DNA of 5,599 nt from Acidimicrobiales bacterium (lineage in GTDB: Bacteria; Actinomycetota; Acidimicrobiia; Acidimicrobiales; RAAP-2). The number at the start of each line of letters is the position of its first letter. Positions within the stretch are counted from its first letter, which is position 1. The notes under the pieces are model-generated. The model did not search any database. It was given only the letters and a program-made list of their open reading frames with translations, and was not told the origin of the DNA. Positions 1 through 4,472 of the stretch are shown piece by piece. Location of the stretch: contig JASHWO010000232.1 of NCBI GenBank assembly GCA_030044045.1, positions 1 through 5,599 on the forward strand, given 5' to 3'. The position numbers were made by a program, and so were the translations under genes.

Positions 1-147
1 GCCGGCCGGCATGCCGAGCGCGGCCGCCCCGGCCGCCCCCACCACGCCGGCCGCTGCTCCCTTCAGCAGCCGGCGCCGGTCGAAGCGGTTCGGGGGCGTC
101 GCTGCCGACCCGCCGCTGCCGGTGCCCGCGTCGTGGCGGCCGGGCAT
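1..147 (-). CDS. Tat-exported protein, N-terminal fragment
   Basis: The minus-strand frame runs from ATG at 147 to the window edge without a stop (49 codons). The protein begins with a hydrophilic, Gly/Ser/Pro-rich stretch of about 24 residues. It then shows DRRRLLKG (residues 29-36), a good match to the twin-arginine consensus (S/T)RRxFLK, followed by an Ala/Gly/Val hydrophobic stretch (GAAAGVVGAAGAAALG). This is a Tat signal peptide, so the product should be exported folded; no cleavage site or lipobox Cys is reached before the edge. The mature domain lies outside the window, so the function cannot be named. Tat substrates often carry cofactors or are binding proteins, phosphatases or oxidoreductases, but nothing here discriminates. 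The gene is divergent from the acyltransferase gene. The start is supported by TATCTT placed 6 bases upstream. The signal peptide is seen directly; export is inferred from the family. Confidence 0.75.
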   Translation of the reverse strand, partial: MPGRHDAGTGSGGSAATPPNRFDRRRLLKGAAAGVVGAAGAAALGMPAG

Positions 148-153
148 GCCCCC

Positions 154-159
154 AAGATA
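154..159 (-). promoter_or_regulatory. -10 element of a probable leaderless promoter (Tat-protein gene)
   Basis: The minus strand reads TATCTT, then GGGGGC (6 bases), then the ATG at 147. A TANNNT hexamer at this distance would place the transcription start on or next to the A of the start codon. No recognisable TTGACA-like -35 sits 16-18 bases further upstream. The GGGGG between the hexamer and the start is a poor Shine-Dalgarno and is too close to the ATG to act as one. Confidence 0.55.
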
Positions 160-182
160 GCCAGTCACTGCAGTAATCCGTG

Positions 183-221
183 GGCAACCGGGACGGGTGC
201 GGGTGGCAACCGGGACGGGTG
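183..221. repeat. Two exact 17-base direct repeats, 22-base period
   Basis: GGCAACCGGGACGGGTG occurs at 183-199 and again, identically, at 205-221. A looser third copy (GGCA-CCGGG-CG-TGG, with gaps) may follow at 227-240. The copies lie in the divergent intergenic region. Relative to the predicted start of the Tat-protein transcript (147), they cover about -36 to -52 and -58 to -74. The 22-base spacing is close to two helical turns, so a protein bound to both copies would sit on the same face. An operator or activator site is inferred; the repeat itself is seen directly. Confidence 0.6.
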
Positions 222-299
222 GCAGCGGCACCGGGCGTGGCCGGCGAGCCGGCAGGGACCCGGCTCCCGCCGCCGGGAAGCGGCCGGTGCCCCGCCCAC

Positions 300-305
300 T
301 ATGGT
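300..305 (+). promoter_or_regulatory. -10 element of a probable leaderless promoter (acyltransferase-serB)
   Basis: TATGGT is followed by CTCGGCG (7 bases) and then ATG at 313. The in-frame ATG at 301 is part of this hexamer, so if the promoter is real the transcript begins at 313 and the 301 codon is never transcribed. No clear -35 is visible. The fit to the spacing seen at the other promoters in this window is the main support. Confidence 0.5.
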
Positions 306-312
306 CTCGGCG

Positions 313-975
313 ATGACCTGGGCCCGGTCGCTCCCCCCGACCCTGCGCCGGGCCGGCGCGGCACTGGTGCACGGGGCCTGGGAAGTGGCGGCCGACCTGG
401 GCGCGGTCGGGCCGGACCAGGCCCGTGGTCGCCGGTTCGGCGCCTTCGGCCGGGGCAGCGTGTTGGCCTTCCCCCAAGGCGCCATCTTCAACGAGCGGTA
501 CGTCCACATCGGTGAGGGGACGATGGTCGGCCCCTACGCCAGCATCACCGCCGGCATGGCCCCCGGGCAGCGCATGGCCTCGGACCCGGTGGTGCGGATC
601 GGGGACCGCTGCGTGATCGGCCGCGGCAGCCACGTGGTGGGCCACTGGTGTGTGGAGATCGGCGACGACATCCAGACCGGGCCCTACGTGTACATCACCG
701 ACCAGAACCACTCCTACGTCGACCCCGACGAGCCGGTGGGTCGCCAGTGGCCGGTGGAGGCCGCCGTGCGCATCGGCTCGGGGAGCTGGCTCGGCGCCAA
801 CACCGTGGTGCTGCCGGGCACCACCATCGGCGAGCACGTGGTGGTGGCGGCCGGGGCGGTGGTGCGGGGGACGGTGCCGGATCGCTGCGTGGTGGCCGGG
901 GTGCCGGCCCGGGTGGTCCGGCGCTGGGTGCCCGGGCGCGGCTGGGTGGACGAGCGGAACGTGGCGAAGGCGTGA
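313..975 (+). CDS. Hexapeptide-repeat (left-handed beta-helix) acyltransferase
   Basis: The 220-residue product belongs to the LbH acyltransferase superfamily, related to maltose O-acetyltransferase and xenobiotic acetyltransferases. These transfer acetyl or acyl groups from CoA in the cytosol, usually as trimers. Residues about 1-45 form a helical N-terminal region. From about residue 56 come imperfect hexapeptide turns (IFNERYVHIGEGTMVGPYASI), interrupted by a short loop at 80-93. A longer loop at 129-152 (ITDQNHSY...PVGRQWPV) carries His133, the likely general base. The C-terminal coil VRIGSGSWLGANTVVLPGTTIG and the ending VVAGVPARVVRR are classic for the family. The substrate is not evident. 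The gene probably leads an operon with serB, 7 bases downstream. The start at 313 is chosen because TATGGT lies 7 bases upstream; ATG 301 is the alternative and would give 224 residues. Neither has a usable Shine-Dalgarno. Confidence 0.88.
   Translation: MTWARSLPPTLRRAGAALVHGAWEVAADLGAVGPDQARGRRFGAFGRGSVLAFPQGAIFNERYVHIGEGTMVGPYASITAGMAPGQRMASDPVVRIGDRCVIGRGSHVVGHWCVEIGDDIQTGPYVYITDQNHSYVDPDEPVGRQWPVEAAVRIGSGSWLGANTVVLPGTTIGEHVVVAAGAVVRGTVPDRCVVAGVPARVVRRWVPGRGWVDERNVAKA
966..970 (+). promoter_or_regulatory. Shine-Dalgarno-like site for serB
   Basis: GAAGG lies inside the last codons of the acyltransferase gene, 12 bases before the serB GTG at 983. The spacing is on the long side. There is no TANNNT hexamer near this start, unlike the other genes in the window, which fits an internal operon gene translated from a leadered message, possibly coupled to termination at 975. 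Confidence 0.4.
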
Positions 976-982
976 CCGCGGC

Positions 983-2206
983 GTGACGGTGGCCCGCCCC
1001 TCGATCGTGGTGACGGTCACCGGGCGCGACCGCCCCGGCATCGCCGCCCGGCTCTTCGACGGCCTGGCCGCACCGGCCCTCGAGCCCTTCGACGTGGCCC
1101 TGCTCGACGTGGAACAGGTACAGGTCCACGGCCGGCTGCTGCTCAGCGTGGAGCTGCAGGGCGGGCCGGGGACGGTCGGTGCCGTGCGCCGGGCGCTGAG
1201 CACCACCCTCGGCGAGTGGACCGGGGACGGGCCGGACGACCTCCAGGTGGCGGTGGCCGAGCTGGGTACCACCCGCCCGCTGGCCGGTGACGGCGGGCCG
1301 CGCCAGCTGGTCACCGTGCTCGCCCCGCGGCTGGAGGCCGGCGCCCTGCGCGGTATCTGCCGCCAGGTCGCCGCTTGCGGGGGCAACGTCGAGCGGGTGG
1401 TCCGGCTGGCCACCTACCCGGTGACCAGCTACGAGCTCGTGGTGTCGGGCGCCGATCCGGCCCGGCTACGGCGGGACCTGGGGACCGAGGCGGCCCGCCT
1501 CGAGGTTGACGTGGCCGTCCAGCGGGCGGGGCTCCACCGTCGGGCGAAGCACCTGATCGTGCTGGACGCCGACTCGACGCTGCTGCGGGGCGAGGTGATC
1601 GACCTGCTGGCCGAGCGGGCCGGCTGCGCCAGCAAGGTGGCGGCGGTGACGGCAGCGGCGATGGCCGGCGAGATCGACTTCGCCGAGTCGCTGGCCCGCC
1701 GGCTGGCCTTCCTGGCCGGCACCGAGGCGGCGGTCCTGGACGAGCTGGCGGCCGGGATCGAGCTGGCTCCCGGGGCCCGTACGCTGGTCCGCACCCTGCA
1801 ACGGCTGGGGTACGTGACGGCCGTGGTGAGCGGCGGGTTCGCCCAGGTGCTCGACAAGGTCGCCGCCGAGCTGGGCATCGACCACCTGGCTGCCAACACC
1901 CTAGAGGTGGCCGACGGGCGCCTCACCGGCCGGCTGGTCGGGCCGGTGGTCGACCGGGCCGGCAAGGCGGCGGCGCTGGTGCGCTTCGCTAAGGCGGCGG
2001 GAGTGCCCCTCTCGCGGACGATCGCCGTGGGCGACGGGGCCAACGACCTCGACATGCTGGCCGCCGCCGGCCTGGGCATCGCCTTCAACGCCAAGCCGGT
2101 GGTCCGCCACGCCGCCGACGCCGCACTGAACGTCCCGTACCTCGACGCCATCCTCTTCCTGCTCGGCATCCCCCGCCGGGAGATCGAGGCCGCCGACGGC
2201 GAGTGA
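983..2206 (+). CDS. serB: Phosphoserine phosphatase with two N-terminal ACT domains
   Basis: The 407-residue product resembles mycobacterial SerB2 in length and layout. It hydrolyses O-phospho-L-serine to L-serine, the last step of the phosphorylated serine pathway, in the cytosol with Mg2+. ACT domain 1 spans about residues 7-85 (GRDRPGI turn) and ACT domain 2 about 108-182. The HAD core follows. Motif I is DADST, with nucleophile Asp195 and acid/base Asp197, followed by Glu204, the usual substrate-recognition Glu. Motif II is SGG with Ser283. Motif III is Lys328. Motif IV is GDGANDLDM with Asp351 and Asp355. All catalytic residues are intact. ACT domains in this family mediate oligomerisation and amino-acid feedback, so serine control is likely but inferred. 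GTG 983 is chosen because it lies 7 bases after the upstream stop, has GAAGG before it, and precedes the first ACT strand; GTG 989 is possible. Confidence 0.96.
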   Translation: MTVARPSIVVTVTGRDRPGIAARLFDGLAAPALEPFDVALLDVEQVQVHGRLLLSVELQGGPGTVGAVRRALSTTLGEWTGDGPDDLQVAVAELGTTRPLAGDGGPRQLVTVLAPRLEAGALRGICRQVAACGGNVERVVRLATYPVTSYELVVSGADPARLRRDLGTEAARLEVDVAVQRAGLHRRAKHLIVLDADSTLLRGEVIDLLAERAGCASKVAAVTAAAMAGEIDFAESLARRLAFLAGTEAAVLDELAAGIELAPGARTLVRTLQRLGYVTAVVSGGFAQVLDKVAAELGIDHLAANTLEVADGRLTGRLVGPVVDRAGKAAALVRFAKAAGVPLSRTIAVGDGANDLDMLAAAGLGIAFNAKPVVRHAADAALNVPYLDAILFLLGIPRREIEAADGE

Positions 2207-2210
2207 GACG

Positions 2211-2256
2211 GGCCGGGCGGGTCAGGCGCGCCTGGCCGGTCAGACCGGCCCGACCC
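2211..2256. terminator. Nested GC-rich inverted repeats between convergent genes
   Basis: Two perfect dyads sit side by side between serB and the convergent phosphatase gene. CAGGCGCGCCTG is at 2223-2234. GGCCGGTC and GACCGGCC, separated by one base, are at 2234-2250. A weaker outer pairing joins GGGTC (2219-2223) with GACCC (2252-2256). The second dyad covers the TGA stop of the minus-strand gene (2240-2242). There is no T-run on either strand, so classical intrinsic termination is not clear. A bidirectional GC-rich terminator is inferred from the position. Confidence 0.4.
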
Positions 2257-3832
2257 GCACCACCACCACCGTGGCGTCGTCGACCAGCGGGAGCCGGCAG
2301 CGCTCGCGCAACGCCGAGACCAACGATTCGGCCACGTCGTCCGGCGGCACGTCCCGGCCGTGGCGGCCCACTACCTCCACGATGCCTTCGGTCCCGAACT
2401 CGCTCCCGTCCGGCAGCCGAGCCTCGACCACCCCGTCGGTGGTGAGCACGATGAGGTCCCCCGGGTGCACCGGTATCGTGGCCGTACGCCAGGTGCCCGG
2501 CAGCGAGCACAGCAGGGGGCCGGTGGGCGCCAGCTCCTCCACCCCGTCCTCGCCGAACAGCAGGCCGCTGGGGTGGCCGGCGTTGGCGTAGCGACACACG
2601 CCCGAGGCCGGGTCCAGCTCCACCACGATGCCGGTGGCGAACTGCTCCTCGGTGCCCCCGCACTCGGCCGCCGTCCAGGCCAGTGCCTCGCCCGGGGCCA
2701 GACCCCAGCGCATGGCCGGGGTGAGGAGGTACTTGATCTTCAGGGCGAAGAGCCCGGCCACCGAGCCATGACCGGCGATGTCCACCAACGCCGCCGTCAC
2801 ACCGCCGCCGGGGCGCGGCCAGACGTCGTACCAGTCGCCGGCCAGCACCCCCTCGGCCGGGAAGAGCCGGCCGGCCACGGTGACGTCGCGGGAGCCAGTG
2901 GTCGGCTCCAGCTCCGACCGCAGCAGGGCCTGCAGGGGGGTGCGTTCCATCAGGGACTGGCGGAGCTGGCGGAGCTCGTCGCTCTCGTCCCGCAGTCGCC
3001 GCCGCAGCCCCTCCACGTCGCGCCCGAGCGACGCCAGCTCCGGCGGCCCCAACGCGCCCACCGGCCGGTCGAGCTCGCCGGCGGCCAGCACCCGGGTCTC
3101 CCCGGCGAGCTGCTCGACCGGCTCGTTGATCCACCGGCGCAGCAGGAAGAGGGCGAGGGCCACGATCAACAGCAGGATGCCCGCCCGCACGATGGCCAGC
3201 GCGAAGGTGTCCAGCAGGCTGCCGCTCACCGAGCTGTCAGCCTGGCGGACCAGCCGGGCGATCGATCCTTGGAGCGCCACCACCGACGATGTCAGCCGCT
3301 TCGTGGCCGCTGTGCCGCCGCCGGGTGCCGACAACGAGCCGGTGCCGGGCGGGCGGACGATCAGCGCCGTGGCCAGCTCCGGGCGCACCACCTCGGCCTG
3401 CCAAGTGCGGTAGCAGGCGTCAACCCGCCGGAGCGAGGCCAGGGCCGCCGGCTCGCCGCGGAGCTGGACCCGCAATGTCGACACCAGCGACTGCTCGCGC
3501 CGGGCCGACGAGCGGTAGCCGGCGAGGAAGGTGGCGCTGCCGGTGAGCGAGTACCGGCGGGCCAGCGAGTACTCGCGGGCATCGGCCTCCTCGCCGGTCA
3601 GGGCCGCTTGCAGGGCCTGGGCCCGGGTCCCGGCCGGCAGGATGGTCTGCTGCTCGGTCCGCTCGATCGAGCGGGCGTTCCACGTCTGCCAAGCCGTCCA
3701 GGCGGCGAACCCGGTCAGGGCCACGGCGATCATCACCATCAGCAGCCCCATGCGGCGACGGAGGGTCCATCGGCTGGCGGGCCGCCGGGATGGCCACCCG
3801 GCCGGCGGCTGTGCTGTCCCCACTCCCACCAC
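2240..3832 (-). CDS. Membrane PP2C/SpoIIE-type serine phosphatase with CHASE3-like sensor and HAMP
   Basis: The 530-residue product is a transmembrane signalling phosphatase. A basic N-terminus (RRRPASRW-like, TLRRRMG) leads into TM1 (about 28-48). An external, mostly helical segment (about 50-208) resembles CHASE3. TM2 (about 211-231) is followed by HAMP (about 232-283, INEPVEQLAG...GELDRPVG), a short coiled linker, and a PP2C/SpoIIE domain (about 310-530). Metal-site residues are present in AGDWYDVW (Asp333, Asp336), VDIAGHG (Asp351), LTTDGVVEAR (Asp466) and the terminal VDDATVVVV (Asp518, Asp519). Family members dephosphorylate phospho-Ser/Thr on STAS anti-anti-sigma proteins, so an envelope signal would be relayed to gene expression. 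No such partner lies in the window. GTG 3832 is chosen because TAGATT sits 6 bases upstream; GTG 3829 is possible. An 18-base tandem duplication lies at 3545-3580. Confidence 0.92.
   Translation of the reverse strand: MVGVGTAQPPAGWPSRRPASRWTLRRRMGLLMVMIAVALTGFAAWTAWQTWNARSIERTEQQTILPAGTRAQALQAALTGEEADAREYSLARRYSLTGSATFLAGYRSSARREQSLVSTLRVQLRGEPAALASLRRVDACYRTWQAEVVRPELATALIVRPPGTGSLSAPGGGTAATKRLTSSVVALQGSIARLVRQADSSVSGSLLDTFALAIVRAGILLLIVALALFLLRRWINEPVEQLAGETRVLAAGELDRPVGALGPPELASLGRDVEGLRRRLRDESDELRQLRQSLMERTPLQALLRSELEPTTGSRDVTVAGRLFPAEGVLAGDWYDVWPRPGGGVTAALVDIAGHGSVAGLFALKIKYLLTPAMRWGLAPGEALAWTAAECGGTEEQFATGIVVELDPASGVCRYANAGHPSGLLFGEDGVEELAPTGPLLCSLPGTWRTATIPVHPGDLIVLTTDGVVEARLPDGSEFGTEGIVEVVGRHGRDVPPDDVAESLVSALRERCRLPLVDDATVVVVRVGPV
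3545..3580 (-). repeat. 18-base tandem duplication inside the sensor domain
   Basis: Two adjacent 18-base units (3545-3562 and 3563-3580) match at 15 of 18 positions. They encode AREYSL and ARRYSL (residues 85-96 of the phosphatase). The duplication keeps the frame and sits within the E-x3-R-x-Y-x-x-T-G signature typical of CHASE3 sensors, adding six residues to a helix. Confidence 0.7.
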
Positions 3833-3838
3833 CGGGCG

Positions 3839-3844
3839 AATCTA
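3839..3844 (-). promoter_or_regulatory. -10 element of a probable leaderless promoter (PP2C gene)
   Basis: The minus strand reads TAGATT, then CGCCCG (6 bases), then GTG at 3832. The hexamer sits in the 94-base gap after the NUDIX gene, so the phosphatase gene probably has its own promoter even though the two genes are in tandem. GGGACCTCCCGG just upstream of the hexamer is a small inverted repeat (GGGA/TCCC). No clear -35 is visible. Confidence 0.5.
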
Positions 3845-3890
3845 ACCGGGAGGTCCCGCCGGATGCTGCGAGACGGTGAGGGCGGACGCA

Positions 3891-3910
3891 GCCGGCACCG
3901 CCGGGCCGGC
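3891..3910. terminator. Possible hairpin downstream of the NUDIX gene
   Basis: GCCGGC at 3891-3896 can pair with GCCGGC at 3905-3910 across an 8-base loop, beginning 16 bases past the NUDIX stop on the minus strand. There is no T-tract. In sequence this GC-rich such short repeats arise easily by chance, so this is only a candidate for ending the NUDIX transcript before the next promoter. Confidence 0.2.
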
Positions 3911-3926
3911 GGCCGCTCCCCGGGCG

Positions 3927-4391
3927 TCAAGCCAGTGGCTCGGCCACCTCGTCCGCCGCCGACAGCACGATCAGCAGCTCGCGGTCCCGGTCGTAGGTGA
4001 GGAGGTCGGCGGCCGTGCCCAGGTCGACCCAACGCAGCTCGTCCACTTCGGCGTTCGGCCGGAAGTCGCCGCCTACCGGCGCCATCACCCAGTAGGCCAC
4101 CACCTTGGGCCGGTCCTTGCGGTCCCGGTACTCGGTGTGGCCGATGAACCGGCCGAGCCGGCAGTGCAGCCCCGTCTCCTCCCAGACCTCGCGCAGGGCG
4201 CAGTCCTCGAAGCTCTCACCCTCGGCCAGCTTGCCCTTCGGGAACGACCAGTCGGCCCGGCCCGGCCGGTGGACCACCGCCACCTCGCGCCACCCGTCGG
4301 CCGAGCGGCGCACGGGGATGCCGCCGGCGGCCCGTACCAACCCACCGGCCCGCTGGTACGGCACCATGGTGGCAGTACGGCTACTCCCCAT
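3927..4391 (-). CDS. NUDIX hydrolase, MutT1/Ap4A-hydrolase-like single domain
   Basis: The 154-residue product carries a complete Nudix box at residues 53-75, matching G-x5-E-x7-R-E-U-x-E-E-x-G-U (Gly53, Glu59, Arg67, Glu68, Glu71, Glu72, Gly74). The metal-binding glutamates are all present. The preceding WSFPKGK (48-54) and the later KVVAYWVM (96-103) resemble the MutT1, Ap4A hydrolase and diphosphoinositol-phosphate hydrolase branch. Such enzymes cleave nucleoside diphosphate-linked compounds in the cytosol with Mg2+ or Mn2+. Mycobacterial MutT1 has an additional C-terminal histidine phosphatase domain, which is absent here; the protein stops after the Nudix fold. The exact substrate cannot be read from the sequence. 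The gene is divergent from the CYTH-CHAD gene, with 81 bases between starts. ATG 4391 is chosen because TAGGCT lies 7 bases upstream; the second in-frame ATG (4367) would remove eight residues. Confidence 0.93.
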   Translation of the reverse strand: MGSSRTATMVPYQRAGGLVRAAGGIPVRRSADGWREVAVVHRPGRADWSFPKGKLAEGESFEDCALREVWEETGLHCRLGRFIGHTEYRDRKDRPKVVAYWVMAPVGGDFRPNAEVDELRWVDLGTAADLLTYDRDRELLIVLSAADEVAEPLA

Positions 4392-4398
4392 GTCGCGG

Positions 4399-4404
4399 AG
4401 CCTA
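4399..4404 (-). promoter_or_regulatory. -10 element of a probable leaderless promoter (NUDIX gene)
   Basis: The minus strand reads TAGGCT, then CCGCGAC (7 bases), then ATG at 4391. The spacing puts the predicted transcript start at the ATG. No Shine-Dalgarno lies between them and no good -35 is visible. It is arranged back to back with the promoter of the CYTH-CHAD gene. Confidence 0.5.
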
Positions 4405-4459
4405 CCGGCGGTCGCCAGGGAGCGGTTGCATCCCCCTGTCGGCAGCCGCGGCCCGGCAG

Positions 4460-4465
4460 TAGCCT
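4460..4465 (+). promoter_or_regulatory. -10 element of a probable leaderless promoter (CYTH-CHAD gene)
   Basis: TAGCCT is followed by GCGGTAC (7 bases) and GTG at 4473. Just upstream, CGGCAG occurs twice (4440-4445 and 4454-4459) flanking the palindrome GCCGCGGC (4445-4452), which could be an operator but could also be chance in such GC-rich DNA. No clear -35 is visible. Confidence 0.55.
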
Positions 4466-4472
4466 GCGGTAC

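Noticed and set aside
133..312. An N-terminal extension of the acyltransferase to position 133
   Set aside because: It would overlap the start of the divergent Tat-protein gene and cover the direct repeats and the promoter region. The extra residues are compositionally biased and show no hexapeptide or other motif.
313..975. Assignment of the acyltransferase as CysE (serine acetyltransferase) because of the serB neighbour
   Set aside because: It lacks the long helical N-terminal domain and the DRHPKIG-type active-site loop of CysE. The loop and C-terminal coil resemble the maltose/xenobiotic acetyltransferase branch.
650..982. An extension of serB upstream into the acyltransferase gene
   Set aside because: Residues before GTG 983 are a Trp/Arg/Pro-rich shadow of the acyltransferase frame. 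ACT domain 1 begins right after 983, matching the usual SerB2 length.
2360..4000. A long plus-strand open frame opposite the PP2C gene
   Set aside because: The translation is low-complexity (Gln/Arg/Gly/His-rich) without motifs, while the opposite strand encodes a complete phosphatase with all catalytic residues. It is a shadow caused by high GC.
3927..4391. Naming the NUDIX gene mutT1
   Set aside because: The box and FPKGK motif agree, but the C-terminal histidine phosphatase domain of mycobacterial MutT1 is missing, and single-domain relatives have several different substrates.
4426..4431. TTGCAT as a -35 box for the CYTH-CHAD promoter
   Set aside because: It lies 28 bases before the TAGCCT hexamer, too far for a normal sigma-70-type spacer.
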